From Pseudarthrobacter sp. AL07 (lineage in GTDB: Bacteria; Actinomycetota; Actinomycetes; Actinomycetales; Micrococcaceae): a DNA stretch of 64,000 bases. The stretch is taken from positions 62,001-126,000 of the forward strand of contig NZ_JASBRB010000002.1 in NCBI RefSeq assembly GCF_029960665.1. The letters are read 5' to 3'. Both the position numbers and the translations under genes were made by a program. The stretch's first letter is position 1; every line of letters starts with the position of its first letter. Below are positions 52,017-60,762 of the stretch, piece by piece. Under the pieces are notes generated by a model. The model ran no database searches and had not been told where the DNA came from. It saw only the letters and a program-made list of their open reading frames with translations.

Positions 52017-53402
52017 TCAGGCGCCGATCAGGCGGGCGGCCAGGTAGCCTTCCACCTTGTCCAGTGAGACGCGTTCCTGGCTCATGGTGTCGCGTTCGCG
52101 GATGGTCACTGCCTGGTCCTCAAGGGTGTCGAAGTCCACGGTGATGCAGAACGGGGTGCCGATCTCATCCTGGCGGCGGTAGCGGCGGCCGATCGCGCCG
52201 GCGTCGTCGAAGTCGATGTTCCAGTTCTTGCGCAGCTGCGCGCCCAGGTCTTTGGCCTTCGGCGAGAGGTCCTCGTTGCGGCTCAGCGGCAGCACCGCAG
52301 CCTTAACGGGAGCCAGTCGCGGGTCAAGGCGCAGGACGGTACGGACGTCGACTCCGCCCTTGGCGTTCGGTGCCTCGTCTTCGGTGTACGCATCCACCAG
52401 GAACGCCATGAAGGATCGGGTCAGGCCAGCGGCCGGCTCGATCACGTACGGGGTGTAGCGCTCGTTGGTGGCCTGGTTGAAGTAGCTCAGGTCCTGGCCG
52501 GAGGCCTTGGAGTGCGTGGAGAGGTCGAAGTCGGTGCGGTTGGCGATGCCTTCGAGCTCGCCCCATTCCGAGCCCTGGAAGCCGAAGCGGTATTCGATGT
52601 CCGTGGTGCCCTTGGAGTAGTGGCTCAGCTTTTCCAGCGGGTGTTCGAAGAAGCGCAGGTTCTCCTCCCGGATGCCCAGGCCGGTGTACCAGGACATACG
52701 CTCTTTCATCCAGTACTGGTGCCACTCTTCGTCCGTGCCGGGCTCGACGAAGAACTCCATCTCCATCTGCTCGAATTCACGGGTGCGAAAGATGAAGTTG
52801 CCGGGTGTGATCTCGTTGCGGAAGGACTTGCCGATCTGGCCGATGCCGAAGGGCGGCTTCTTGCGGGACGTGGTGAGCACGTTGCTGAAGTTCACAAAAA
52901 TGCCCTGGGCCGTTTCCGGGCGCAGGTAGTGCATTCCTTCCTCGCTGGCCACCGGGCCGAGGAAGGTCTTGAGCAGGCCGGAGAATTCCTGGGGTTCTGT
53001 CCATTCGCCGCGGGTACCGCAGTTGACGCAGGCAATGTCCTTGAGGCCGTTTTCGGCAGGGCGGCCCTTCTTTTCCTCGTACTCTTCTTCGAGGTGGTCG
53101 GCACGGTAGCGCTTGTGGCAGGAGAGGCACTCAACGAGCGGGTCCGAGAAGACGTCAACGTGGCCGGAGGCTTCCCATACCTGGCGGGGCAGGATGACGG
53201 AGGAATCCAGGCCCACCACGTCCTCGCGGCCGCGGACCATGGACTGCCACCACTGGCGCTTGATGTTTTCCTTCAGCTCAGCGCCGAGGGGTCCGTAGTC
53301 CCAGGCAGAGCGCGAGCCTCCGTAGATTTCACCGGCCTGGAACACAAAGCCCCTTCGCTTGGAAAGGGAAATGACCTGGTCGAGTACGGATTTTGCTGCC
53401 AT
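52017..53402 (-). CDS. glyS: Glycyl-tRNA synthetase (homodimeric type)
   Basis: Protein of 461 aa from the ATG at 53402 (SD TTGGAG); an in-frame TTG four codons upstream is rejected. Class II motifs: [25 protein letters not shown] at the N-terminus, motif 2 region [25 protein letters not shown], and anticodon-binding C-terminus with [14 protein letters not shown] zinc-ribbon-like insert shows CLSCH and CVNCG at about 96-145. It charges tRNA-Gly. Length and domain order are normal. Confidence 0.97.
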   Translation of the reverse strand: MAAKSVLDQVISLSKRRGFVFQAGEIYGGSRSAWDYGPLGAELKENIKRQWWQSMVRGREDVVGLDSSVILPRQVWEASGHVDVFSDPLVECLSCHKRYRADHLEEEYEEKKGRPAENGLKDIACVNCGTRGEWTEPQEFSGLLKTFLGPVASEEGMHYLRPETAQGIFVNFSNVLTTSRKKPPFGIGQIGKSFRNEITPGNFIFRTREFEQMEMEFFVEPGTDEEWHQYWMKERMSWYTGLGIREENLRFFEHPLEKLSHYSKGTTDIEYRFGFQGSEWGELEGIANRTDFDLSTHSKASGQDLSYFNQATNERYTPYVIEPAAGLTRSFMAFLVDAYTEDEAPNAKGGVDVRTVLRLDPRLAPVKAAVLPLSRNEDLSPKAKDLGAQLRKNWNIDFDDAGAIGRRYRRQDEIGTPFCITVDFDTLEDQAVTIRERDTMSQERVSLDKVEGYLAARLIGA

Positions 53403-53535
53403 GGTGGACTCCAATTTCTACAGGGCCGCTGGGTGCGGTCCGCGGGTATCTGGCCCCGCTGCACGTGGGTGCATCACCGCTGGGTGCGGGCGGGGCGGGC
53501 GAAGGAACAAGATGCAGAGAACTGCGTGTCCTAGC

Positions 53536-54570
53536 CTACCGGCCACTGCCTCCGGAAGCTGCCTGCCTCCGGAAGGCGCCCCGCGGCCACGGCAGGGTGG
53601 CCAGGATGATGGCGGCCAGCGTCAGCAGTGTGCCCAGGACGGTGGCCGGGGCCACGATGCTTCCCGGAGCCGGCACCAGAAGGTCCAGCCCCAGGGAGCC
53701 CAGGAGCTGTCCGGCGATCATGCCGAGCCCGGTCACCAGCACTCCCAGGCTCCGGACCAGCAGCGCACCCAGGCCGATGAACACGCAGCCCATGGGTCCG
53801 CCCAGGTAGTACCACCACTCCGCCGGCAACGGATTGCCCGGTCCAACAACGGCCACCTTGATGGCCAAGGCAATCCAAAGGAACACCGCGCCGGCCACGA
53901 AGTTCACCAGCGTGGCGGCGATCGGCGAACCGTAGTGAACCGTCGCCGTCCCGTTCATGGCCTGTTGGAAACTCATCAGGAACCCGGCCAGGACCGGCAG
54001 GATCAACGGCAGGACCAAGGTTTCCAGGCCGCCGGCTCCGTCCGCGGGAGCACCCGGGGAACCCGGCGGGCCGGCCAGCCGTGGCGAAACCGCCCAGGCG
54101 ACGGCGGCTACCGTCAGCACGCATCCGATGATCCGCAGGGGAGTTACGGCCCGTTTGCCGGCCGGACCGATGCCCAGCCGGTCCACCAGCAGCCCGCTCA
54201 GGGTCTGCCCGGTCACGGCGGCGACGGTAAACAGTGCCACGCCCAGGATGCCCACGGTGAAGGACTGCGAGAAAACAAAAAGGGCGCCGATGCCGCCGGC
54301 CAGGACGTACACGGGCGGAAAGGCCCGGGACCGGACCGCCGGCAGGATCCTGGCGAGACCGGCGCGGCCGCTGGGCAGGATCAGGGAGATCAGGATCATC
54401 ACCACCAGGCCGATGCTGAAGCCCACCACGGCCGCAGCGATGCCGTCGTTGAGCCGGACGCCGAGGGCACCGTTGATCCGGCCCTGGACGGGAATGGCCA
54501 GTCCCGCGACGACGGCCAGCGGGAGCCCCGCGAACCGCGGCAGCCGGGGGGTGTGGGTCATTGGATTCAC
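53536..54570 (-). CDS. DMT-family transporter, fused DUF606/YdcZ type
   Basis: Protein of 344 aa with about ten hydrophobic segments as two five-helix halves. Each half begins with the DUF606 hallmark: LAVVAGLAIPVQGRINGAL and LMSFQQAMNGTATVHYGSPIAAT. A Pro/Gly-rich loop joins them near 175-190. Single-domain YdcZ proteins often act as pairs; here the pair is fused. The substrate is unknown. It is divergent from the S4-domain gene with only 24 bp between starts. Confidence 0.88.
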   Translation of the reverse strand: MNPMTHTPRLPRFAGLPLAVVAGLAIPVQGRINGALGVRLNDGIAAAVVGFSIGLVVMILISLILPSGRAGLARILPAVRSRAFPPVYVLAGGIGALFVFSQSFTVGILGVALFTVAAVTGQTLSGLLVDRLGIGPAGKRAVTPLRIIGCVLTVAAVAWAVSPRLAGPPGSPGAPADGAGGLETLVLPLILPVLAGFLMSFQQAMNGTATVHYGSPIAATLVNFVAGAVFLWIALAIKVAVVGPGNPLPAEWWYYLGGPMGCVFIGLGALLVRSLGVLVTGLGMIAGQLLGSLGLDLLVPAPGSIVAPATVLGTLLTLAAIILATLPWPRGAFRRQAASGGSGR

Positions 54571-54594
54571 CTTACGTCAGGCATTATTACTTGT

Positions 54595-54828
54595 ATGAGC
54601 AACCAGGACATTCAAGAGATCCCCATCCGCGACAGCATGATCCGTCTTGGCCAGCTCCTGAAGCTCGCCAGCCTGGTGGAGGACGGCGTGGAAGCCGCTG
54701 AGCTGATCAAAAACGGCCTCGTCAAAGTCAACGGCGCGATCGATGACCGCCGGGGACGACAGCTGCACAACGGCGACACGGTCACCGTCAACGGGCAGAC
54801 CGTGAAGGTTGTGGCCCCCGAAGCCTGA
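54595..54828 (+). CDS. Small S4-domain RNA-binding protein
   Basis: Protein of 77 aa, almost entirely an S4 domain: IRLGQLLKLASLVEDGVEAAELIKNGLVKVNGAIDDRRGRQLHNGDTV contains the KxNG and R-G-x-L-x-x-G-D-x-V pattern of the YaaA/RlbA-like group. These proteins bind structured RNA, often ribosomal, and one homologue acts in ribosome quality control. The ATG at 54595 lacks an SD; AT-rich TTATTAC lies just upstream, suggesting a leaderless mRNA. A terminator lies 9 bp after the stop. Confidence 0.92.
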   Translation: MSNQDIQEIPIRDSMIRLGQLLKLASLVEDGVEAAELIKNGLVKVNGAIDDRRGRQLHNGDTVTVNGQTVKVVAPEA

Positions 54829-54837
54829 CAAGCGTCA

Positions 54838-54866
54838 GCGGTCGGCGGCACTGTGCCGCCGACCGC
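54838..54866. terminator. Bidirectional terminator after the S4 gene
   Basis: A perfect 13-bp stem, GCGGTCGGCGGCA (54838-54850) with its complement (54854-54866), has a 3-nt loop. CGTACGTTTATTTATT follows on the plus strand. It separates two convergent genes. Confidence 0.85.
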
Positions 54867-54876
54867 CGTCGTACGT

Positions 54877-55527
54877 TTATTTATTCAGCACCTCGTGCGT
54901 CAGAAACTCGGAGACGTGCCCGATTTCCTGCTGGTTGATGCCATGCCACATGCCCGCATACAGCACCTTGGTGAGCTTGACGTGCCCCCGCACCCAGCCC
55001 ATGGTGTAGTCAATTTTGTCGGCTGAGATTACGGGGTCCTGCTGGTCCCGGCCCCAGAAGAGCGGCACCGTGCCGTCCAGTTCGCCGTCTTTGAAGGCGG
55101 GGTCGCCGTCCGCGTTGACCACAAAACCGGAAAGCCCGACGACGGCGGCGTAGTCAGCGGGGCGCTGCCGGAGCAGCGTGGTGGCCATGGCCATTCCCAT
55201 GGAGAAGCCGAACAGCGTCACCGTCGGGTGGTCGGCTTTGACGGTGTCAATCCAGTCCTGCACGTACATGGCTGCGGCCTTGACGGCGTCGAGCGTGTAT
55301 TCGATGGAAGCCGTCAGCGGGAACCATGTAAACCCGGGGCCGGTCACCAGGGGCGCCCGGAGTGAGGCAACAACAAAATCCTCGGGAAGCATATCCGCCA
55401 GGCTCAGCAGGTCCTGTTCGTTGGCACCGTAGCCGTGCAGCAGCACCAGCAGCGGCTTCCCGGAGCGCTGGTCCTCCGGCCGGGACCACAGAACAACAGG
55501 AGCGGGAAATACTTGGGCGTCAGTCAT
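54877..55527 (-). CDS. Phospholipase/carboxylesterase-family alpha/beta hydrolase
   Basis: Protein of 216 aa from the ATG at 55527; an ATG at 55536 is an alternative. PLLVLLHGYGANEQDLLSLADML is the family start. LFGFSMGMAMATTLL holds the nucleophile Ser in GFSMG. LFWGRDQQDPVI provides Asp and GMWHGINQQEI the His. It is cytoplasmic, without a signal peptide. It probably cleaves small esters; the substrate is unknown. It is divergent from the SGNH hydrolase, 77 bp apart. Confidence 0.9.
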   Translation of the reverse strand: MTDAQVFPAPVVLWSRPEDQRSGKPLLVLLHGYGANEQDLLSLADMLPEDFVVASLRAPLVTGPGFTWFPLTASIEYTLDAVKAAAMYVQDWIDTVKADHPTVTLFGFSMGMAMATTLLRQRPADYAAVVGLSGFVVNADGDPAFKDGELDGTVPLFWGRDQQDPVISADKIDYTMGWVRGHVKLTKVLYAGMWHGINQQEIGHVSEFLTHEVLNK

Positions 55528-55604
55528 GGTTTCCATTCTTACAGTTACCCGGTGGTAACTACCTACGGTGGCGTAGCTTGTGAAGGAGGAGGCAGGATAG
55601 GACC

Positions 55605-56471
55605 GTGAATGACGCGAAAGCCATGCAGAGCCCACCCAGGGCCACGGAAGCGCACCCCTGGAGCCGCTATGTAGCGATGGGAGATTCATTCACCGAGGGC
55701 ATCGGCGACCCCGACCCAACCAGGCCCGGCGGATTCCGCGGCTGGGCCGACCGGGTGGCCGAGGAACTGGGCCGCGGCCCGACGGACTTCGCCTACGCCA
55801 ACCTGGCGGTTCGCGGCCGGCTCCTGCAGCAGATCGTGGACCAGCAGCTCGCTCCGTGCCTGGCGCTGAAGCCGGACCTGATAACCCTTTCCACCGGCGG
55901 TAACGATCTCATCAGGCCCGGCGGAGACCCCGACGCCCTCGCCGAAAAACTTGATTCAGTGGTCCAGATCCTGTCCATGGGCGGTGCCACGGTGGTGCTG
56001 TTCAACGGCCCGGATACCGGCTCCTCGGTGCTGGGACGGATCCGCAGCAAGGTGACCATCTACAACGAGAACCTGCGCACCGTGGCCGCCCGCCATGACG
56101 CCATCATCGCTGACATGTGGTCGCTCAAGCAGCTGAACGATCCGCAGATGTGGGACGAGGACCGCCTGCACTTTTCGCCATTGGGACACCACACCATCGC
56201 CGCCATGGTGCTGGATTCGCTGAACGTGAACCACACTCTCGAGCCGCTCCGGCCCAAGCCCCTGCCCGTCCGCACGTGGCGGGCAGCCCGCTCCGAAGAC
56301 CTGGTGTGGGCCCGCGAGTACTTTGTCCCGTGGGTGGTGCGGCGGCTGCGCCACCGCTCTTCCGGCGACGGCATCACCGCAAAACGTCCGACGCCGGGCC
56401 CCGTGTTCGGCCCTGGCGTTCCGTTGGGATCCGGCGAGGGGCCGCTGGGCACCACCGACGCCCGGCGCTAG
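55605..56471 (+). CDS. SGNH/GDSL-family hydrolase
   Basis: Protein of 288 aa from a GTG at 55605; GGATAGGA upstream may be an SD or part of a -10. The four SGNH blocks are visible: VAMGDSFTEGIGD (Ser nucleophile), LAVRGRLL (Gly), STGGNDLI (Asn) and DRLHFSPLGHHTI (Asp/His). About 70 polar, Pro-rich residues follow the catalytic core. There is no signal peptide, so it is cytoplasmic. An esterase or lipase role is likely; the substrate is unknown. Confidence 0.9.
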   Translation: MNDAKAMQSPPRATEAHPWSRYVAMGDSFTEGIGDPDPTRPGGFRGWADRVAEELGRGPTDFAYANLAVRGRLLQQIVDQQLAPCLALKPDLITLSTGGNDLIRPGGDPDALAEKLDSVVQILSMGGATVVLFNGPDTGSSVLGRIRSKVTIYNENLRTVAARHDAIIADMWSLKQLNDPQMWDEDRLHFSPLGHHTIAAMVLDSLNVNHTLEPLRPKPLPVRTWRAARSEDLVWAREYFVPWVVRRLRHRSSGDGITAKRPTPGPVFGPGVPLGSGEGPLGTTDARR

Positions 56472-56597
56472 CCACGGGCCGGCGTGACCCAGGGAACAGC
56501 GATGCCGTGGATCGGCATGGAGCCTTCCTGCGGATCCCGGCCGTGCGTGTGGGCTCCGGGGTTAAGCTGGAAGGACACATATGAGAGGCGCTACACC

Positions 56598-57128
56598 GTG
56601 AACAGCTTGTTTTTCTGGATCATCATTCTGTCCTTCGTGGTGCCTATGGCGATGCGGATGTACCGGAAGTCCGTCAACAAACGGAACCAGGAGCAGAGCT
56701 TTTCCGGTCGCTACCCTGAGCAGTTTCCAGGCGGCGGGCAGTACCCAGGCAGCGAACAGTATCCTGGGCCGCAGAACAAACAGCCCCGTGATGGCTACAC
56801 GCAGCAGGATTACATGAGTGGCGGCTTCCGACAGATCATGAGCCCGCAGCCCCTGCCGCCGAGCCAGCCACTGCCGCCCATGCAGCCGATTCCTTCTGCG
56901 GACCAGCAGTTCCCGCCGTACGGTCAGCCGCAACCCACCGGTCAATCGGTGCCTGATCAGCGCGCGGAAGCACCGAAGCAGCCTGCCGCCCCTGGCATTC
57001 CCCTGCCGCCGTCGGGCCCGCAGGGCTACCGGGCCCGGAAACTGGCCGAACTCGACCAGCAGTACAGCAACGGCGAGCTGGCAATGGAGGACTATATGAA
57101 GCGCCGCTCCGACATCATGAACGGCTAA
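56598..57128 (+). CDS. Membrane-anchored protein with Pro/Gln-rich region and SHOCT-like C-terminus
   Basis: Protein of 176 aa from the GTG at 56598 (GAGAGG 9 nt upstream). One N-terminal helix (VNSLFFWIIILSFVVPMAMRMY) is followed by a long disordered stretch rich in Pro, Gln, Gly and Tyr (about 30-140). The last ~30 residues (RKLAELDQQYSNGELAMEDYMKRRSDIM) match the SHOCT oligomerisation motif. A 6-codon reading frame, ATG at 56581 to a TGA overlapping the GTG, may couple translation. Function is unknown. It ends 4 bp from the convergent metX stop. Confidence 0.75.
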   Translation: MNSLFFWIIILSFVVPMAMRMYRKSVNKRNQEQSFSGRYPEQFPGGGQYPGSEQYPGPQNKQPRDGYTQQDYMSGGFRQIMSPQPLPPSQPLPPMQPIPSADQQFPPYGQPQPTGQSVPDQRAEAPKQPAAPGIPLPPSGPQGYRARKLAELDQQYSNGELAMEDYMKRRSDIMNG

Positions 57129-57132
57129 CTGC

Positions 57133-58248
57133 TTAGACCAGGAACGTATTCCGGAGCTGGGTGCCGAGCTGGCCAATCTCGGTCAGGAAGCCGTCGTGGC
57201 CGATCGGCGCCTCAATAACGTGCACATCCACGTCACCCGGGAGCGCGTCGGCCAGCTCACGGGACTGGGAGGGGAAATACAGCCGGTCACTGTCCACGGC
57301 GGCCACGAAGAACCTGGCGGTAGCCCGGCCCAAGGCGTCGTGCAGGGAACCCCGCCCGCGGCAGACATCGTGGCTCATCAGGGCGTCGGTGATGGCGATG
57401 TAGCTGTTGGCATCAAAGCGCCGCACCAGCTTTTTGCCTTGGTAATCCAGATAGCTTTCCACCTGGTAGCGGCCCCGCTCCCCCAGCGCCGCCGCCTGGA
57501 ATGGCGATTCCGGGTGCTGGGCCGACCGGCCGAAGCGCCCATCAAATTCCTCTGCGGAGCGATAGGTGATGTGCGCAATGCGCCGCGCCAGGGCCAGTCC
57601 GTCCTCCGGCAGCGGACCGCCATAGTAATCGCCGTCGTTAAAATTGCTGTCCTGGCGGATGGCGAGCGTCTGCGCCTGGGCGAATGCGATCTGTTCGGCC
57701 GTGCTGGCGGCACCGATCGAGATAACAGCGCACCGCTGGACCCGTTCCGGGTAGGTGACCGCCCATTCCAATGCCCGCGCGCCGCCCATGGAGCCTCCCA
57801 GCACGGCGTACCAGCTCGGGATGCCCAGCTGGTCAGCCAGCCTGGCCTCAGCCGCTGTGGTATCCCGCAGCGTTACCAAAGGAAACCGCGACCCCCATGG
57901 CTTGCCGTCGGGGGCAACCGAGGATGGCCCGGTGGAGCCGTAACAGCCACCCACGACGTTGATGGAGACCACAAAGAACCGGTCGGTGTCCACCGGCGCA
58001 CCGGGTCCGGCCAGTTGCTCCCACCAGCCTGGCTCATCGCTGTCGCCGCGCGTCACGTGCGTGCTGCCGGTCAGGGCGTGTTCAATCAGGACGGCGTTGG
58101 AGCCGTCCGCGTTGAGGGTTCCCCACGTTTCATAGCCAAGGGTGACGTCCGGGAGGTAACCGCCGGCTTCGAGCTCAAGTCCGCCGATGCTGGCGTAACG
58201 GACCACGCCGTTTCCGGGTGCTGCAGTACGGGAAATCGTAATCGTCAT
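57133..58248 (-). CDS. metX: Homoserine O-acetyltransferase
   Basis: Protein of 371 aa from the ATG at 58248; the in-frame extension to 58371 runs through the riboswitch and is rejected. An alpha/beta-hydrolase acyltransferase: ALTGSTHV, nucleophile Ser153 in GGSMGG, DSDRLYFPSQSREL (Asp) and GHDGFL (His). It makes O-acetylhomoserine from acetyl-CoA and homoserine for methionine synthesis; the same family includes succinyltransferases. It lies downstream of metY with a SAM-IV-type riboswitch in the 195-bp gap. Confidence 0.95.
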   Translation of the reverse strand: MTITISRTAAPGNGVVRYASIGGLELEAGGYLPDVTLGYETWGTLNADGSNAVLIEHALTGSTHVTRGDSDEPGWWEQLAGPGAPVDTDRFFVVSINVVGGCYGSTGPSSVAPDGKPWGSRFPLVTLRDTTAAEARLADQLGIPSWYAVLGGSMGGARALEWAVTYPERVQRCAVISIGAASTAEQIAFAQAQTLAIRQDSNFNDGDYYGGPLPEDGLALARRIAHITYRSAEEFDGRFGRSAQHPESPFQAAALGERGRYQVESYLDYQGKKLVRRFDANSYIAITDALMSHDVCRGRGSLHDALGRATARFFVAAVDSDRLYFPSQSRELADALPGDVDVHVIEAPIGHDGFLTEIGQLGTQLRNTFLV

Positions 58249-58261
58249 GGAAGGACCTTTT

Positions 58262-58378
58262 CTATGCGCTTGCCCACCGTCAATTGACCGGCAGGCCAGG
58301 TCCTCACCCGGGGCACCCCGCCGCAAAAGAGGGTTGCCGGCCAGCAAGCCGGGGCTGTCGCTGGCACTCATGACCTGC
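58262..58378 (-). promoter_or_regulatory. SAM-IV-type riboswitch in front of metX
   Basis: On the minus strand the core runs from about 58377 to 58297. P1 is CAGGTC/GACCTG. Conserved stretches include GGTCATGAGTGCCAGCGAC, the CCGGCTTGCTGGCCGGCAACC hairpin segment in two parts, and GGGGTGCCCCGGGTGAGGACC split around the core. A 3' extension (58262-58296) holds a CCGTC-AATT-GAC/CGG hairpin expected for the SAM-IV 3' helix. This pattern fits the actinobacterial SAM-IV class, which binds S-adenosylmethionine and turns off methionine genes. Confidence 0.85.
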
Positions 58379-58443
58379 TTCGAGTGTACGAACTGCCCCG
58401 GTCTATTGCTAAGCGTGTGACTGGTTGTGACTTCGCGGAAGCC

Positions 58444-59796
58444 CTACTCCTGCGGGCCCGCAGCGTCTTTGTTAGGGTCCGCCGCACCCTTGGCCGCCCG
58501 GAACCCGGCCTCGAGGTCGGCCAGGATGTCATCGATGTGTTCGATGCCCACGGACAGACGGACGAGTCCCGGCGTGACCCCGGCGATGACCTGCTGCTCC
58601 GGCGAGAGCTGGCTGTGCGTGGTCGATGCCGGGTGGATCACCAGTGAACGGACGTCCCCGATGTTCGCAACGTGGGAGTGCAGTTCCAAGGCATCCACGA
58701 AGCGTTTCCCGGCCTCCGCGCCGCCGGCCAGGTTGAATGAAACCACCGCGCCGGTGCCATTGGGGCCGTATTTGCGGCCGCGCTCATACCAGGGGCTGGA
58801 GGCCAGCCCGGCATAGGCGACAGATTCGACGTCGTCCCTTGCCTCAAGCCACTGGGCAACATCGACGGCGTTGGCCACGTGCCGCTCCACCCTCAGGCTC
58901 AGCGTTTCCAGGCCCTGGGCGATGAGGAATGCGTTGAAGGGTGACACTGCCGAGCCGAGGTCGCGCAGCAGCTGCACCCGGGCCTTGAGGATGTAGGACA
59001 GGTTGGCACCCAGGGCACCGCCGGCACCGAGGTCCCGGGCATACACCAGCCCGTTGTAGCTGGGGTCCGGGGTGTTGAAGCCCGGGAACCGTTCCGGGTC
59101 AGCGCCGAAGTCGAACTTTCCGGAGTCCACGATCACGCCCGCGATCGCGGACCCATGGCCGCCCAGATACTTGGTGGCGGAGTGGACCACAATGTCCGCG
59201 CCCCATTCGAGCGGGCGGATGAGGTACGGGGTGGACAGGGTGCTGTCCACAATCAGGGGGACGCCGGCGTCATGAGCTACCCCGGACACGCCTTCGATGT
59301 CCAGCACGTCCTGCCGCGGGTTGGAGACCACCTCGCCGAAGAAGAGCTTGGTGTTGGGCTGGACGGCATCGCGCCACTGGTCGAGGTTGTCCGGGTCAGC
59401 CACAAACGTGACGGATATGCCGAACTTCTTGAGGGTGTGCGCCAGGAGGTTGTACGTCCCGCCGTACAGGCTGGGGCTGGCCACGACGTGATCCCCGGCT
59501 TCGGCAATGTTCAGGATGGCAAAGGCTTCAGCGGCCTGTCCCGAACTCAGCAGCAGTGCAGCGAGCCCGCCCTCAAGGCTGGCAATCCGCTGTTCCACGG
59601 CGTCCTGCGTGGGGTTGCCGATTCTCGTGTAGATCGGTGCGAGTTCTGCGAGGGCAAACCGGTTGGCGGCGCTTTCGGCACTCGGGAAAACGAACGACGT
59701 CGTCTGGTAAATTGGGAGCGCCCGCGCGCCGGTGGCGCTGTCCGGTTCCTGGCCAGCGTGGATCTGGCGGGTTTCGAAAGACCATGCGTTCGACAT
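58444..59796 (-). CDS. metY: O-acetylhomoserine sulfhydrylase (aminocarboxypropyltransferase)
   Basis: Protein of 450 aa. It begins FETRQIHAGQEPDSATGARALPIYQTTSFVF, typical of MetY. The PLP-binding Lys is in VVHSATKYLGGHGS near residue 210. GGLAALLLSSGQAAE and LGAGGALGANLSYILKAR are family segments. It makes homocysteine from O-acetylhomoserine and sulfide. SD AAGGAG precedes the ATG. No second SAM aptamer is visible upstream; metY has a plain promoter (59839-59866). Confidence 0.96.
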   Translation of the reverse strand: MSNAWSFETRQIHAGQEPDSATGARALPIYQTTSFVFPSAESAANRFALAELAPIYTRIGNPTQDAVEQRIASLEGGLAALLLSSGQAAEAFAILNIAEAGDHVVASPSLYGGTYNLLAHTLKKFGISVTFVADPDNLDQWRDAVQPNTKLFFGEVVSNPRQDVLDIEGVSGVAHDAGVPLIVDSTLSTPYLIRPLEWGADIVVHSATKYLGGHGSAIAGVIVDSGKFDFGADPERFPGFNTPDPSYNGLVYARDLGAGGALGANLSYILKARVQLLRDLGSAVSPFNAFLIAQGLETLSLRVERHVANAVDVAQWLEARDDVESVAYAGLASSPWYERGRKYGPNGTGAVVSFNLAGGAEAGKRFVDALELHSHVANIGDVRSLVIHPASTTHSQLSPEQQVIAGVTPGLVRLSVGIEHIDDILADLEAGFRAAKGAADPNKDAAGPQE

Positions 59797-59838
59797 TCAA
59801 TGCTCCTTGACGTGGTGTGGCACAACTCCGTTGCGTTC

Positions 59839-59866
59839 AGTGTAGGAAGACTTTCCCGGACAGGAA
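59839..59866 (-). promoter_or_regulatory. Candidate metY promoter
   Basis: On the minus strand TTCCTG (59861-59866), a 16-bp spacer and TACACT (59839-59844) make a reasonable -35/-10 pair, 43 bp upstream of the metY ATG. The -35 is weak. Confidence 0.45.
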
Positions 59867-60000
59867 CAGGATTGTGACGAAGGTGGTCAGTCTGCCGGTA
59901 CTTCTCCTGCTTTGCGGCGGAATGTCCACTCGTGACGCAACGGATTCCGGTAAGGCTGCCCTTAGCTGAGAGCCGGATCACAAAGTGCCAAGATGATGGC

Positions 60001-60639
60001 ATGCGCATGGATCACGTCTCTTACGCCTGTGAACAAGATGGCCTCGTTGCCACCACCGAACGTATTTCGTCCGCCCTCGGCGTTGAAGCCGTGAAGGGCG
60101 GGGTGCACCCCCGGTTTGGAACCCGGAACATGATTATTCCCCTGGCCGGCCATAAATACCTGGAAGTTGTGGAGGTCCTGAACCACCCGGCATCGGACAA
60201 GGCCCCCTTCGGGCAGGCTGTCCGGGCCCGGTCCGAAGCCGGCGGCGGCTGGATGGGCTGGTGCGTCGAAGTGGACGACCTAGCTCCGTTCGAAGACCGA
60301 CTGGGCCGTGCTGCCGTCAACGGCAACCGCAAGTTCCCGGACGGCCGCGAGCTGGTCTGGAAGCAGATCGGCATCCTGGGCCTGATCGCGGACCCGCAGG
60401 TCCCGTACATGCTCAAGTGGGAGGGCGACCCCGCCCTGCACCCGTCAAATGCCTATGAGAGCAACGTCAAGATGAGCTGCCTGACCATAGCCGGTTCCGC
60501 CGCACGCGTGACGGAATGGCTGGGTGAACCCGTCGAAAAGCCCCTGGAGGACGTCGCCGTTGACTGGGTGGCTCCGCATGGAACCCCTGGGATCCTGTCA
60601 GTGACCTTCGAAACCTCTACCGGAGCAGTCACCATCTGA
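60001..60639 (+). CDS. VOC/glyoxalase-like domain protein
   Basis: Protein of 212 aa from the ATG at 60001 (a second ATG at 60007 gives MDHVSYAC). MRMDHVSYACEQDGLVATTERISSALGV starts a vicinal-oxygen-chelate fold with metal-ligand His. GVHPRFGTRNMIIPLAGHKYLEVVEVLNHPA matches the Glyoxalase_3-like group with its Gly-Thr-Asn and Glu. The second half is less conserved. The reaction is unknown. It is divergent from metY and ends with a strong terminator. Confidence 0.85.
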   Translation: MRMDHVSYACEQDGLVATTERISSALGVEAVKGGVHPRFGTRNMIIPLAGHKYLEVVEVLNHPASDKAPFGQAVRARSEAGGGWMGWCVEVDDLAPFEDRLGRAAVNGNRKFPDGRELVWKQIGILGLIADPQVPYMLKWEGDPALHPSNAYESNVKMSCLTIAGSAARVTEWLGEPVEKPLEDVAVDWVAPHGTPGILSVTFETSTGAVTI

Positions 60640-60654
60640 TTGCACGTACAAAGC

Positions 60655-60713
60655 TTCGGCCGCCATCAGCGGGTGCCAATGATGCCACCCACCGATGGCG
60701 GCCGAATCCTTTT
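60655..60713 (+). terminator. Strong intrinsic terminator after the VOC gene
   Basis: TTCGGCCGCCATC (60655-60667) pairs with GATGGCGGCCGAA (60694-60706). GGGTG/CACCC pairs inside, and TCCTTTT follows. It begins 15 bp after the stop codon. Confidence 0.92.
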
Positions 60714-60762
60714 AAGCCGGACCTGATTCAGTGCACGGTGCGGCATGGGAACAACAGCCCTC

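Noticed and set aside
57133..58371. Longer metX start (412 aa)
   Set aside because: The extra 41 codons are the SAM-IV aptamer read as protein and are unlike any MetX N-terminus.
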